Notes: generated by a model from the sequence alone, not told the origin. Shown: positions 46,301 through 55,435, counted from the first letter of the stretch. The stretch is 64,000 nucleotides of DNA from Pantoea nemavictus (GCF_037479095.1 NZ_JBBGZW010000001.1:2604001-2668000), one strand, 5' to 3'. Made by a program: numbers and translations.

Positions 46301-48914
46301 TGATGGCAAAGGTGTCGATCACATCATTCGGGATGCGCTCGAAGCTGCTGTCTTTAAAGGCTTCCGCTTTGATATTGAAAGCGTTATCCAGCTTGGCCAG
46401 CGTCATCAAACGAATAAAGTTGTCCTCTTCGCGCTCTTTGTTAGCAAAGCGAATCGGTTGTTCCGTCATATCAATGAAGGTACGTACCGCAATGGTGCCG
46501 TACGAGTGGCCAGCACCTTCTGCGCGCTCTTTGAACAGGCCGAGCAGCGGGACTTCCGCTTCGCCCTGAATTTTTAACGAACTCTGATGCCAATCAACCG
46601 CCATCTGGGCGATAGCCGGGAAGCCTGCGCCGCCGACCGGCGTTTTGATATTCGGGAAGTATTTCTTCAATACCGGATCTTCAGTATCGAGGAAATTCGG
46701 CTCAAAGAACTCGCCGCAGCTGTAGCTCTCAACCGTACACAGGCCCACTTTGCCCATGGTTTTCATCAGCGCTTTTTCAGCGGCTTTGGCATAGCGTTTA
46801 AACGCTTTATTGCCCTCTACACCTTCACCGAACTTCTCTTCCGCACGCATCTGCACGCCGAGTGGGTAAACGGCAGAAGCACCGAAGCCCAACGTGGCGG
46901 CGATATGGTGTGAAGAGATGCTCTGACCGCTTTCTACTACCAGCGAAACATCCAGACGCAAACCTTCCTGCACCAGACGCTGGTTGATCGCCGACACCAT
47001 CAACAGCATCGGGATCGCTGCATGGGTTGAGGAGATATGGCGGTCGGTAATCACGGCGATGCCGCCTTGCTGGCGTGCGAAATCCACCACCTGCTGCGCT
47101 AAGTCATCGATGGCTTTTTCCAGCGCGTTGGCGTTGGCTGCACGGCTGACGATATCTTTACCGACTACCGGCTCATACAGCATCTCGAAGCGCGCGTAAG
47201 GAGCGACGGTTTGCTCGCGCAGGCGCAGCATGTCGAGGTGCGTCAAAATCGGTGTTGGCACAATGATCTGCTGGCCCTTGCTGCGGCCAAGGTGCGGCTT
47301 AGCGCCGAGGGCAACACGCAGCGTCATGCCGTCCGCTTCACGGATGGAGTCGAGCGGTGGGTTAGTCACCTGCGCAAAGCGTTGCGAGAAGTAGTGCGCC
47401 ATGCCGCCTTCATGGTCGGACAGGCCGTTGATGGCGTTGCCGTAACCCATCGCCGAGATCTTCTCAGCGCCGGTTTGCAGCATCGGGTCCATCATGAATT
47501 TGAAGCTTTCCTGGTTGTAGTAGTAAGCGACAAAACGCTGATAGGTTTGCAGGTCACCACGATAACGCAGCGGAGAACCTAACTGTTCAGCCTGGATTTC
47601 TGGCAGATCTTCCAGATCGACGCGTGCTTTGCTCAGCAGGGAGAGGTAATCCTTCTCTGCTGCCAGTTTTTCCAGCGCTTCCACGGTGGTGTAAGAGCGC
47701 TTCTCTTGGTGATCGTAATAAAGCATGCCGCCGGCTTCGATACGGCCACGACGCAGCACGCTTTCTGGTGGGAAGGCGATCTGGCCCGCTTCAGACATGG
47801 CACCGATATACTCCGCCGTTTCAACGGAACGCAGCGGACGCAGGCCAAGGCGGTCCAGACGGGCGCCAATCACTTCTCCGTTACCAAAGATTAGCGCGGC
47901 AGGGCCATCGTTCTTCTCTTCATATAATGAGAAGTACTCGAGCATGGCGCGTACTTCATTAGAGAGCGAGGTATCGTTCTCCCAGGCCGGAGGCATCATG
48001 GACACCACCGCGGTGATCAGGTCGAGATTATCTTCCATCAAACGGCTGTGGATGCTTTGGTCCAGACGCGAGCTGTCGGACTGACCTTTAGGACGGACAA
48101 TTTTCTTACCGCGCGCCAGCATCAGTGCCGCTTCGGCGATACGGTTTTTACGATCGGTGTTCAGCTCGCCGTTGTGCGCCATCAGGCGGAACGGCTGAGC
48201 CATGGTGGTATGTGGATCGGTGTTGGTGGAGAAGCGGGTATGGAAGAACAGCCCGCGCACCTGATGGTCCGCATCGGTTAAATCTTTGAAGTACGGAATC
48301 ACTTCGTTGGAGTTCAGGCGGGCTTTAAACACCTGCGTGCGCGAGGAGAGCGACAGCGGATACAGACCGCCGAATTCGCTTTCGGTAAAGGCACGCGCTT
48401 CGATATCCAGCAGCGCGCGATAAATCTGGCGTTCGAACTCCAGTTGTTCAGTCACTTCCTGCGGCGCAGCAAACACCCACTGCACAATTGGCAGCTGGAA
48501 TGGCAGGGCGGCCGGTCGTGTTACGCTGCCGTCGAGCGGCATATCGCGTTTCACTAATACCGGGAAGTTGTGTGCCGCCAGCGTTTCTTCTACCAGACGC
48601 TCAGCATTGGCTCGCAGTTCAGCGTCTTTAGGCACAAAGAAGTTACCCACGCCAAACCGACCGGCTTCCAGCGCCATGCCCGTAACCTTACGGAAGAAGT
48701 TCAGGGAGAGATCGACGTTAACACCCGCACCATCGCCCACGCCTTCGGCAGACATGCCGCCACGGTGCGGGACCGTGCAAAGCGCGCTATGGGCCATCTG
48801 CAGGATCTCATGGGTCTGCTCGCCGTCCTTACGGGTAATGAAACCTACTCCACAGCTGTCACTTCCGGCTGATGGATCATACAAACCATAGGGATTCGGT
48901 TTTTGCGTGGACAT
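43383..48914 (-). CDS. gltB: Unusually long glutamate-synthase-type protein (GltB-like, 1843 residues)
   Basis: Glutamate synthase large-subunit architecture: N-terminal glutamine amidotransferase domain with candidate nucleophile Cys21 (SDSCGVGF) after a short propeptide, then HTRFSTNT and MAHNGELNT. The FMN synthase domain contains GEGGEHYSRHGT and KPGEGGQLP near residue 1100, and the cluster motif KCVMAKNCNVKC is near 1265. The GXGXG beta-helix is near 1400-1600 (GATGGRLFVQGQAGDRFAVRNSGA). E. coli GltB has about 1490-1520 residues; here a segment of roughly 140 extra residues lies between about 805 and 1020, and about 175 are added at the C-terminus. Fe-S cysteine spacing is C-X5-C-X3-C instead of C-X5-C-X4-C. 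No gltD follows; a diflavin reductase gene does. It may make glutamate, or act on a related amide. Confidence 0.85.
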   Translation of the reverse strand: MSTQKPNPYGLYDPSAGSDSCGVGFITRKDGEQTHEILQMAHSALCTVPHRGGMSAEGVGDGAGVNVDLSLNFFRKVTGMALEAGRFGVGNFFVPKDAELRANAERLVEETLAAHNFPVLVKRDMPLDGSVTRPAALPFQLPIVQWVFAAPQEVTEQLEFERQIYRALLDIEARAFTESEFGGLYPLSLSSRTQVFKARLNSNEVIPYFKDLTDADHQVRGLFFHTRFSTNTDPHTTMAQPFRLMAHNGELNTDRKNRIAEAALMLARGKKIVRPKGQSDSSRLDQSIHSRLMEDNLDLITAVVSMMPPAWENDTSLSNEVRAMLEYFSLYEEKNDGPAALIFGNGEVIGARLDRLGLRPLRSVETAEYIGAMSEAGQIAFPPESVLRRGRIEAGGMLYYDHQEKRSYTTVEALEKLAAEKDYLSLLSKARVDLEDLPEIQAEQLGSPLRYRGDLQTYQRFVAYYYNQESFKFMMDPMLQTGAEKISAMGYGNAINGLSDHEGGMAHYFSQRFAQVTNPPLDSIREADGMTLRVALGAKPHLGRSKGQQIIVPTPILTHLDMLRLREQTVAPYARFEMLYEPVVGKDIVSRAANANALEKAIDDLAQQVVDFARQQGGIAVITDRHISSTHAAIPMLLMVSAINQRLVQEGLRLDVSLVVESGQSISSHHIAATLGFGASAVYPLGVQMRAEEKFGEGVEGNKAFKRYAKAAEKALMKTMGKVGLCTVESYSCGEFFEPNFLDTEDPVLKKYFPNIKTPVGGAGFPAIAQMAVDWHQSSLKIQGEAEVPLLGLFKERAEGAGHSYGTIAVRTFIDMTEQPIRFANKEREEDNFIRLMTLAKLDNAFNIKAEAFKDSSFERIPNDVIDTFAITPDYRQFSGLMHAERKRRPAALRDILALPCDLTHVDSEAEFGRKLGRYSLVNNGFATRGLQCEAVNGSLNQFELRLIDAIAGLKPENERLEALSRALKTRFIDDIESSNVADGVLHITAYGKAADYLSLIFTALPSLPLEEIQPAHEITRTFASGAMSHGALVAPAHEAVAHGTNMVGGMSNCGEGGEHYSRHGTIRASRIKQLASGRFGVWAAYLADPMLEELEIKIGQGAKPGEGGQLPAPKVTVEIAAARGGTPGVELVSPPPHHDTYSIEDLAQLIHDCKAARVRVIVKLVSSEGIGTIAVGVAKAGADVINVAGNTGGTGAASVTSLKYTGRVAEIGIAEVHQALCANGLRDKVQLRCSGAQQTGSDVIKSALLGGDSFEFGTTALMMLKCVMAKNCNVKCPAGLTTNAEAFDGDPRQLAQYFINVAQEVREFLARLGLRSLREARGRSDLLHLMDHPLEVGKLDLRAMLTVVPEQKIAKPVYLEKDFELDDGWVNELKTQLVGEASREIALGAGITLNNRNKSVGGQLAIDIERMLNHELSKEQLAALPAVLKDDRGRHYLAPATVLINTSGSAGQSFGAFCNDGMQMKHYGTCNDGVGKGQCGGELVVMSPGGGAQDSDGNVLIGNFALFGATGGRLFVQGQAGDRFAVRNSGATAVVEGVGDFCCEYMTNGAILNLGTFGKGFGNGMSGGFAYQYDPYGSLAAHAAGDSVLFGSIADEDEMAQVHKQAVLTMLNWHLEATQSPRAAWLLDNWETECHHFVYVMPRSLLLYQDGTEILKAKSRKDLLEELSTSLAAHQVAKFKSAWRDGKTIANGAVPAYGATDTLEMFVLLNNYTVLSLAQQLALGKLPKGTAVEDAAVEKAVRNLLMTEDFTLISKLQRHARSAIESYSDDELASLIAAKRMADYKAALTQRNIRSMDSLATYGWIIYQDACNREVLGHLPDFEELFARAALPEIAAAVGKLS

Positions 48915-49656
48915 TGAGAGTCTCCTTAAACTTCTTTTGACATTACCTGCATTATTTCGCGCACTGCCGCGTTACTGAGTCAGACAACGTGGCGGTATCA
49001 ATTCTTGTGCCGCTCATAAAGAGCAGGCGTCGCAACACCGAGCAAGGGCTCTCCAGACACTGTTGTCACGTCCTTAATGAGCTGCTCTTTAATCCGGTCT
49101 CTTTCGGGAGATAGCTTGCATCTAGAGGGAGTCTTCTTGCTGCATAGATATGCCGAGACACAGGCCCACAAGGAAAGCTCCCAGTGGAATTCCAACTTAT
49201 CGGGAAAGCGAACTCAGGTCAAATAGCCAGCTTTGTTGAGGGTAATTGGCTTTTATGTCACTTAACTAAATGATTAAAAAGACTTTATTGCGTAAATATA
49301 TGTCAATCTCCCGCTGCGCATTCCCCCAGGAAGTGTGAGCCGTCTCACTGTGACCCAGCCCTCTGATATCTAAACAATGCTGGCAGGTATGCTTATAACA
49401 GCATTTAATTCTGCTGAGGGGGGTTCACACACAGCATGTATCTGTTTTTCTTATGGCGTCATATTTGAATCAAAATGGGGCTGCCATTAGTAAAATTAAT
49501 CATGCGGGGCGTGATTAAAAAATCATTTAAGTTGAATGGGTATGCAATAAAGGCGCGCAACCATTACGACGAATGGCTGCCAGAGTGCTGATTAGCACAG
49601 GATGTTGAGAAAAGGCCCGCAAAAGCGCGGCCCTCCAGATTATTCAGTTGGCAGAA
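48915..49656. promoter_or_regulatory. Long gene-free region upstream of the GltB-like gene
   Basis: About 740 bases without a convincing gene. It is AT-rich at 49240-49310. A CRP-like palindrome, TGTGA-GCCGTC-TCACT, lies at 49334-49349. The stretch 48998-49200 is open on the minus strand (65 codons), but it lies where the gltB leader is expected and has no recognisable family. The long leader-sized distance is reminiscent of E. coli gltB, which has an extended upstream control region. yhcC, which lies here in E. coli, is absent. Confidence 0.45.
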
Positions 49657-49785
49657 TTAGTCAAGCGCTTTGCGCATATAGAAGGGAACGTCGGCGAAAT
49701 GCCGCTGTGGTGCACCATTACAGGGCATAACCCGCGCGATATGGCAAGGTGAAGCGGCGCGGCGCGGCGATAAATACGCTATCAT
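49657..49785 (-). CDS. Possible 42-residue small ORF opposite the arcB leader
   Basis: ATG at 49783-49785 (minus strand) runs 42 codons to TAA at 49657-49659, giving an Arg/Pro-rich peptide ending DVPFYMRKALD. A terminator-like hairpin (GGCCGCGC, TTTT, GCGGGCC, then TTTTCTC on the minus strand, about 49612-49640) lies downstream, so the minus strand may be transcribed. No good ribosome-binding site; the opposite strand is also open for part of this length. It may instead be a small RNA or a gene remnant. Confidence 0.27.
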   Translation of the reverse strand: MIAYLSPRRAASPCHIARVMPCNGAPQRHFADVPFYMRKALD

Positions 49786-49813
49786 GAGCCAGATTTCGTT
49801 CAGGGAGCTCGTA

Positions 49814-52168
49814 ATGAAACAGATTCGTCTTTTAGCGCAGTATTACGTTGATTTGATGGTCAAACTCGGCCTGGTGCGCTTTTCACTGCTATTGGCATCG
49901 GCGCTGGTGGTACTGGCGATGGTGGTACAGATGGCGGTCACCATGGTGTTGCGCGGCCATGTTGAGAGCATCGACGTGGTGCGTTCGATCTTTTTCGGTC
50001 TGTTGATAACGCCTTGGGCAGTCTATTTTCTTTCGGTGGTGGTCGATCAATTGGAGGAGTCACGCCAGCGCCTGTCAAAACTGGTGGATAAGCTGGAAGA
50101 GATGCGCACGCGCGATCTTGAGTTGAATCAGCAGATGAAAGAGACCATCACCCAGCTTAATCAGGAAATTAACGACCGTATTAAAGCCGAACAAGCGCGT
50201 GAGCAGGTGATGGACAAGCTGCGCGAAGAGATGGCGCGGCGCGAGCAGGCACAAATCGAGCTGGAACAGCAATCCTCCTTCCTGCGCTCCTTCCTGGATG
50301 CATCGCCGGACCTGGTGTTCTACCGCAATATTGATAAGCAGTTCTCCGGCTGTAACCGCGCCATGGAACTGTTAACCGGCATGAGCGAAAAGCAGCTGAT
50401 CGGCCTGACGCCGCGCGATATTTACGATGATGAAGCCGCCACCAAAGTGCTGGAAACCGATGAGAAGGTGTTCCGTCACAATGTGTCGCTGACGTACGAA
50501 CAGTGGCTGGAATATCCCGATGGGCGCAAAGCCTGCTTCGAGATCCGTAAAGTGCCCTATTACGACCGCGTGGGAAAACGCAGTGGCCTGATGGGCTTTG
50601 GTCGCGATATTACCGAGCGTAAGCGCTATCAGGACGCGCTGGAGAATGCCAGCCGCGAGAAGACCACCTTCATCTCTACTATTAGCCACGAGCTGCGTAC
50701 GCCGCTTAATGGCATCGTTGGGCTGAGCCGCATCCTGCTGGATACCGATCTCAATCAGGAGCAGCTCAAGTACCTCAAAACCATTCATGTTTCGGCTATC
50801 ACGCTGGGCAACATCTTTAATGATGTCATCGAAGTGGACAAAATCGAACGCCGCAAAGTGCAGCTGGATAATCAGCCGCTGGATTTCACCGGCTTCCTCG
50901 CCGATTTGGAAAACCTCTCCGGTCTGCTGGCGCAGCCCAAAGGACTGAAGTTTGTCATGGCGCCAGAGTTGCCGTTGCCGCATAAAATCTCGGCGGATGG
51001 CACTCGCTTGCGTCAGATTCTATGGAACCTGATTGGTAACGCGGTGAAATTTACCCAGCAGGGCGAAATCGTGGTGCGTGTTGCTTATCGTCAGGACGAA
51101 ACGCTGCACTTTGAAGTGCAGGATTCTGGCATGGGCATTCCGCAGGAAGAGCAGGATAAGATCTTCGCGATGTATTACCAGGTGAAGGATCAGCATGGCG
51201 GCAAACCGGCGACGGGCACCGGTATTGGTCTGGCGGTATCGCGTCGGCTGGCACAGGCAATGGGCGGCGATATCAGCGTGAGTAGCGTTGCGGGGCAGGG
51301 TTCCTGCTTCACCGTCGAGATCAACGCGCCACGCGTCGCTGAGGAGGTTGAGGACGACAATCTGGATGACAGCATGCCATTGCCGGCGCTGCACGTACTG
51401 CTGGTGGAAGATATTGAACTCAACGTCATTGTGGCGCGTTCGGTTCTGGAGAAGCTGGGCTGCAGCGTTGAAGTCGCAATGACCGGTACGGACGCGCTGG
51501 CGATGTTTGATCCGCAGGAGTTCGATCTGGTGTTGTTAGACATCCAGCTGCCGGATATGACCGGGCTCGACGTATCGCGCGCCATTCATCAGCGTCATGC
51601 TGGCACATCCTTGCCGCCGCTGGTGGCCCTGACGGCAAACGTGCTGAAAGACAAAAAAGAGTATCTCGATGCAGGCATGGATGATGTGTTGAGCAAACCG
51701 CTTGCCGTACCGGCGTTGACGGCGATGATCAAAAAGTTCTGGGATTATCAGCCGGAACAGGAGGCGTTAGTTATTGAGTCCTCAGCCGAGCAATCACGCA
51801 TGCTGTTAGATGTGCCAATGCTGGAGCAATACATTGAACTGGTTGGCCCAGGATTGATTACGCAAAGTCTTACCATGTTTGAGCAGATGATGCCGGGCTA
51901 TCTCGAGGTGCTGGATTCCAACATGATGGCGCGTGACCAAAAAGGCATTGCGGAAGAAGGGCACAAAATCAAAGGCGCGGCGGGTTCGGTTGGTTTACTG
52001 CATTTGCAACAGTTGGCGAAGCAGATTCAGTCGCCGGAGTTGCCAGCGTGGTGGGACAACGTACAGGAGTGGATCGACGAGCTAAAACAGGAGTGGCTGC
52101 AGGACGTGAACGTGTTACGTGAGTGGGTTGCGGAGCGGGAAAAAGTACAGGACGTTAGAAAAAAATGA
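49814..52168 (+). CDS. arcB: Anoxic redox sensor hybrid histidine kinase ArcB
   Basis: A 784-residue tripartite kinase. Two N-terminal TM helices (about 25-77), a coiled coil (about 78-150), a PAS domain with redox cysteines Cys180 (FSGCNR) and Cys241 (KACFEI), HisKA phosphosite His292 (ISHELRTPLNG), HATPase, receiver with Asp576 (LVLLDIQLPDM) and an HPt domain with His717 (EEGHKIKGAAGS). These positions coincide with E. coli ArcB. It phosphorylates ArcA when quinones are reduced. Start at 49814 with GGGAG upstream; the ATG at 49784 would add ten non-conserved residues. The ArcZ sRNA gene converges on its 3' end. Confidence 0.98.
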   Translation: MKQIRLLAQYYVDLMVKLGLVRFSLLLASALVVLAMVVQMAVTMVLRGHVESIDVVRSIFFGLLITPWAVYFLSVVVDQLEESRQRLSKLVDKLEEMRTRDLELNQQMKETITQLNQEINDRIKAEQAREQVMDKLREEMARREQAQIELEQQSSFLRSFLDASPDLVFYRNIDKQFSGCNRAMELLTGMSEKQLIGLTPRDIYDDEAATKVLETDEKVFRHNVSLTYEQWLEYPDGRKACFEIRKVPYYDRVGKRSGLMGFGRDITERKRYQDALENASREKTTFISTISHELRTPLNGIVGLSRILLDTDLNQEQLKYLKTIHVSAITLGNIFNDVIEVDKIERRKVQLDNQPLDFTGFLADLENLSGLLAQPKGLKFVMAPELPLPHKISADGTRLRQILWNLIGNAVKFTQQGEIVVRVAYRQDETLHFEVQDSGMGIPQEEQDKIFAMYYQVKDQHGGKPATGTGIGLAVSRRLAQAMGGDISVSSVAGQGSCFTVEINAPRVAEEVEDDNLDDSMPLPALHVLLVEDIELNVIVARSVLEKLGCSVEVAMTGTDALAMFDPQEFDLVLLDIQLPDMTGLDVSRAIHQRHAGTSLPPLVALTANVLKDKKEYLDAGMDDVLSKPLAVPALTAMIKKFWDYQPEQEALVIESSAEQSRMLLDVPMLEQYIELVGPGLITQSLTMFEQMMPGYLEVLDSNMMARDQKGIAEEGHKIKGAAGSVGLLHLQQLAKQIQSPELPAWWDNVQEWIDELKQEWLQDVNVLREWVAEREKVQDVRKK

Positions 52169-52270
52169 CCCCAGTCGAAACTGGGGTGCGCGAATACTGC
52201 GCCAACACCAGGGAAATCGGTACTGCTGCTATTATTAGAGGTCGAATAAAAAAGCAACAGTTTGGTATTG
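52159..52270 (-). ncRNA. arcZ: ArcZ small regulatory RNA
   Basis: Read on the minus strand from 52218 the sequence begins GATTTCCCTGGTGTTGGCGC and continues AGTATTCGCGCACCCC. This is the conserved 3' half of ArcZ (SraH/RyhA) and includes its seed. It is followed by the terminator stem CACCCCAGTT/CTGGGGT with a run of T. ArcZ is an Hfq-dependent sRNA that activates rpoS and represses many mRNAs; in E. coli it also lies convergent to arcB and is repressed by ArcA. Its terminator overlaps the arcB stop codon (52166-52168). The 5' end is estimated (about 105-120 nt); the 5' half is not conserved by eye. Confidence 0.88.
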
Positions 52271-52279
52271 GTTAACGCT

Positions 52280-53045
52280 TCAAAATCACCTTAACAAATT
52301 CGCCAATGCTTGCGACAAGATTCATTAAATTGTGTGATGTTGAGCAGCGATTAAATACAGAAAACATTAATTTGCTGACACAGTCAAGCAAGGAATTAAT
52401 TTCTTTGCCATATTGCACCTTTTTTGACCAATTAATCTGTTTTTTGCCTGGTTTTGCTTCACTCGACAGCAGGAAAAGGCCGGCAGATGCGGCGAAAAAC
52501 TCAATCGGGCGAAAAATTGAAGTTAAGTAAGATTAACGTGCTGATATTAAATAGTAAATTTCCATTTCCCGCTGGGTTGTCCAAAACGTTTTGGAAACCA
52601 TCAGCAGAAAGTTCCAGTTTCCAGTTTAATGAATTATGTAAACCAAACGTGCGATAAATCGCTTTACCAATACTGCGCCAGAATGTGCACAGGATGGCAC
52701 CAATTCAGCGGTGTTTTTCAGAATGGTCTTGCTCAACAATGAGCATCTTCGAACACTACTAAAAATTATAGTTAAGCTTTGTGAAAGATTTTACGTGAGC
52801 GATATCACATTTAGTTAAGTGTGCAAGCCTGCAGCATCTGCCCGGTGTAACGCGATGGAACCGATTCCTTTTTAATGGAAGTGCTTGATGTGATTGGCTC
52901 TAATAGAGGAACGTTGGTTGCGTAGGCAACAATTAACCCTCATGGCATTGGGTGTATGTGGATAAATTTTGGTGGTGAGACGCGAGTGTTCGCTATCATG
53001 ACTTGGGTGATTGATTAATACAGGGAACAGGTAAGAGAAAATTGC
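52280..53045. other. Gene-free AT-rich interval between arcZ and mtgA (elbB missing)
   Basis: About 770 bases with no convincing gene; in E. coli elbB occupies this place. Contents seen: a perfect 16-bp palindrome TCCAAAACGTTTTGGA (52580-52595), a small hairpin TGCTCA-ACAA-TGAGCA near 52729-52744, and unassigned AT-rich sequence. Short open frames (for example 52306-52530) have no recognisable family. Confidence 0.5.
52580..52595. promoter_or_regulatory. Perfect 16-bp palindrome, LacI-type operator-like
   Basis: TCCAAAACGTTTTGGA is a perfect inverted repeat with the central CG typical of LacI/PurR-family operators. No nearby gene has an obvious need for one, so the assignment is tentative. 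Confidence 0.3.
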
Positions 53046-53768
53046 ATGAGTAAGAGTAAAGGGACGCTGGGAAAACGAATTAAACTGCTGATTGCAAAAG
53101 TACTGCTCGCCTGGCTTGGCATCTGGCTAGCGGGCATTTTGTTGTTTGCGTTTATACCTGTGCCGTTCTCCGCGGTGATGGTCGAGCGGCAGATTGGTGC
53201 CTGGTTCAATGGGCGCTTTGATTATGTGGCGCACTCGGATTGGATCGGCATGGATGAGATTTCACCGTGGATGGCCCTGGCAGTGATTGCTTCGGAAGAT
53301 CAAAAGTTTCCTGAGCATTGGGGTTTTGACGTCGATGCCATCCAGTCAGTGCTGGATAACGAGGGTAAAGAGCGCATGCGCGGCGCATCAACTTTGTCAC
53401 AGCAGACGGCGAAAAATCTGTTTCTCTGGGATGGGCGTAGCTGGATGCGCAAAGGGCTGGAAGCGGGATTAACGGTGGGAATTGAAACCGTCTGGACTAA
53501 GCGTCGTATCCTGACGGTTTATCTGAATATTGCTGAATTCGGCGACGGCGTGTTTGGAGTCGAAGAGGCTTCCCAGCGCTACTTCCATAAACCCGCCAGC
53601 CGCCTGACGATGTCGGAAGCGGCGTTATTAGCGGCGGTATTGCCCAATCCGATCCGTTTCCGCGCCGATGCGCCCTCAGGCTACACTCGCCAGCGTCAGC
53701 AATGGATTATGCGTCAGATGCGGCAGTTGGGCGGAGAGGGCTTCCTGAATCGTTACAAGCTGCACTAA
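53046..53768 (+). CDS. mtgA: Monofunctional peptidoglycan glycosyltransferase MtgA
   Basis: A 240-residue GT51 enzyme with one N-terminal TM helix ([22 protein letters not shown]). Motifs in order: [16 protein letters not shown] with catalytic Glu near residue 83, [17 protein letters not shown] and [25 protein letters not shown]. It polymerises lipid II into glycan strands. Position next to npr as in E. coli. Confidence 0.96.
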   Translation: MSKSKGTLGKRIKLLIAKVLLAWLGIWLAGILLFAFIPVPFSAVMVERQIGAWFNGRFDYVAHSDWIGMDEISPWMALAVIASEDQKFPEHWGFDVDAIQSVLDNEGKERMRGASTLSQQTAKNLFLWDGRSWMRKGLEAGLTVGIETVWTKRRILTVYLNIAEFGDGVFGVEEASQRYFHKPASRLTMSEAALLAAVLPNPIRFRADAPSGYTRQRQQWIMRQMRQLGGEGFLNRYKLH

Positions 53769-53773
53769 AACGC

Positions 53774-54046
53774 TCAGTCTTCGTCGAAGCCCGCTTCAAA
53801 CAGTTCAATAACTGCTGCCAGTGCCTGCACTTCCTGCGGACCACTGGCTTCGATTTCAATATGGCCGCCTTTGGCTGAGTCGAGCATCAGCAGCGCAATC
53901 ACGCTGCTGGCTTCGGCTTCAGTGCCGGACTCATTGCGCAACAGCACTTCCGCATCAAAGCTCTGCACCAGCTCAAACAGCTTCATTGCCGGGCGCGCGT
54001 GCATGCCCAGTTTGTTTCGAATCTCAACGGTTTGCTTCACGCTCAT
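53774..54046 (-). CDS. ptsO: Nitrogen-PTS phosphocarrier NPr
   Basis: A 90-residue HPr-like protein with active-site histidine in [13 protein letters not shown] (His16). It relays phosphate from EI-Ntr to EIIA-Ntr (PtsN). Its ATG overlaps the rapZ stop codon by four bases (ATGA). Last gene of the rpoN cluster. Confidence 0.96.
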   Translation of the reverse strand: MSVKQTVEIRNKLGMHARPAMKLFELVQSFDAEVLLRNESGTEAEASSVIALLMLDSAKGGHIEIEASGPQEVQALAAVIELFEAGFDED

Positions 54047-54897
54047 GATTTACGTTTTTCCAGAGTGCGATGACGAGACTGCACGTTTTTGCCGCGTGAG
54101 CGGAAATAATCTGCTAGTTGTTCAGCGATATACACTGAGCGATGCTTCCCGCCGGTACAACCAATGGCGACGGTCAGATAGCTACGGTTATTGGTTTCCA
54201 GCATCGGCAGCCACAGTTCCAGATAGCTGCGCGTTTGATAGATGAAATTATGCACTTCAGTGTGACGATCTAGGAACGCCGCTACTGGACGATCCAGACC
54301 GGTCATTGGACGTAGTTTGGGATCCCAGTGTGGGTTCGGCAGGAAGCGCACGTCGAAAACATAATCGGCGTCGATCGGAATGCCGTGCTTAAAGCCGAAC
54401 GACTCAAACACCATGGTCAGCTCACGCTCACGTTTGCCTAGCAGGCGCGTGCGCAGCATTTCTGCCAGCTCATGGACTGACATTTCTGATGTATCAATGA
54501 TCAGGTCCGCGCGCGATCGCAGTGGCTCCAGCAGATCGTTCTCTTCATCAATGGCGCTTTCCAGCGACAAATTTTTGCTCGAAAGCGGATGCAAGCGACG
54601 TGTATCGCTGTAGCGACGGATCAGTGTATTGCGATCGGCATCAAGAAAAAGTAGCTGCGGCGAGAAGGTGTCGGGCAAATTATTGAGCGCGGCTTCGAAC
54701 ACTTCCGGCGATTCAGGCATGTTACGCACGTCAATGCTAACCGCCGCAGAGATGTTGCGTTCAGTTAAGGTATTCGCCAACTCTGGCAACAGCACGACCG
54801 GCAGGTTATCAACACAGTAAAAACCCATGTCCTCAAGGGCACGCAGCGCAACTGACTTTCCTGAGCCTGAACGACCGCTAACGATCATCAGCACCAT
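54043..54897 (-). CDS. rapZ: RNase adaptor RapZ
   Basis: A 284-residue protein: Walker [17 protein letters not shown] at the N-terminus and a C-terminal domain with [20 protein letters not shown]. It binds the sRNA GlmZ and recruits RNase E, controlling glucosamine-6-phosphate synthesis. ATG at 54895-54897 gives the E. coli length; a GTG just upstream is not used. Confidence 0.96.
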   Translation of the reverse strand: MVLMIVSGRSGSGKSVALRALEDMGFYCVDNLPVVLLPELANTLTERNISAAVSIDVRNMPESPEVFEAALNNLPDTFSPQLLFLDADRNTLIRRYSDTRRLHPLSSKNLSLESAIDEENDLLEPLRSRADLIIDTSEMSVHELAEMLRTRLLGKRERELTMVFESFGFKHGIPIDADYVFDVRFLPNPHWDPKLRPMTGLDRPVAAFLDRHTEVHNFIYQTRSYLELWLPMLETNNRSYLTVAIGCTGGKHRSVYIAEQLADYFRSRGKNVQSRHRTLEKRKS

Positions 54898-54949
54898 CAC
54901 ATTTCTCCCGTTTTAAACCGGCGAAGACGCCGGTAAAAGTATTTGTCGC

Positions 54950-55435
54950 TTAAGAGTGTGCTTCCTGAGCTTCTGTGATAATGGCGTAGAGCTCTTCGTC
55001 GCTTTGTGCCGCGCGTAAACGACGGCAGACGGTTTTATCCGCCAGACGCTTGGCGACAAGCGAAAGCGTATGCAAGTGGGTTTTGCACTGGTCCGCAGGC
55101 ACCAGCAGAGCAAACAGGAGATCAACCGGCTGGTTATCAACCGCATCAAAAGCGATAGGCTGATCAAGGCTGATAAATACGCCTACAGCGCGTAACGTGT
55201 CCTCCTCCAGCTTGCCGTGTGGAATGGCGATGCCGTTGCCAATGCCGGTACTGCCCATACGTTCGCGGGTGAGGATTGCTTCGAAAAGCGTCTGGTGCGG
55301 CAGATTGAGCTGCTTCGCTGCCAGCTCGCTGATAATTTCCAGCGCGCGTTTTTTACTCTGGCAGTGTACGCCGCTACGGGTACAGTCCAGGGAAAGGACC
55401 GAGCTCAATTCCAGTGTTAGATCGTTGTTCATCAT
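54950..55435 (-). CDS. ptsN: Nitrogen-PTS EIIA component PtsN
   Basis: A 161-residue EIIA-Ntr with active-site histidine in GNGIAIPHGKLEED. It links PTS phosphorylation to potassium transport, nitrogen and envelope control. Start at 55433-55435 (MMNNDLTLELSS) aligns with the E. coli N-terminus MTNNDTTLQLSS; the longer reading from 55486 lies in the spacer after hpf. Confidence 0.94.
   Translation of the reverse strand: MMNNDLTLELSSVLSLDCTRSGVHCQSKKRALEIISELAAKQLNLPHQTLFEAILTRERMGSTGIGNGIAIPHGKLEEDTLRAVGVFISLDQPIAFDAVDNQPVDLLFALLVPADQCKTHLHTLSLVAKRLADKTVCRRLRAAQSDEELYAIITEAQEAHS

Noticed and set aside
48998..49195. 65-codon minus-strand open frame upstream of the GltB-like gene
   Set aside because: Falls where the gltB leader is expected; no ribosome-binding site or family similarity recognised.
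52306..52657. Short plus-strand open frames between arcZ and mtgA, considered as elbB remnants
   Set aside because: Translations do not resemble ElbB and lack good start signals.
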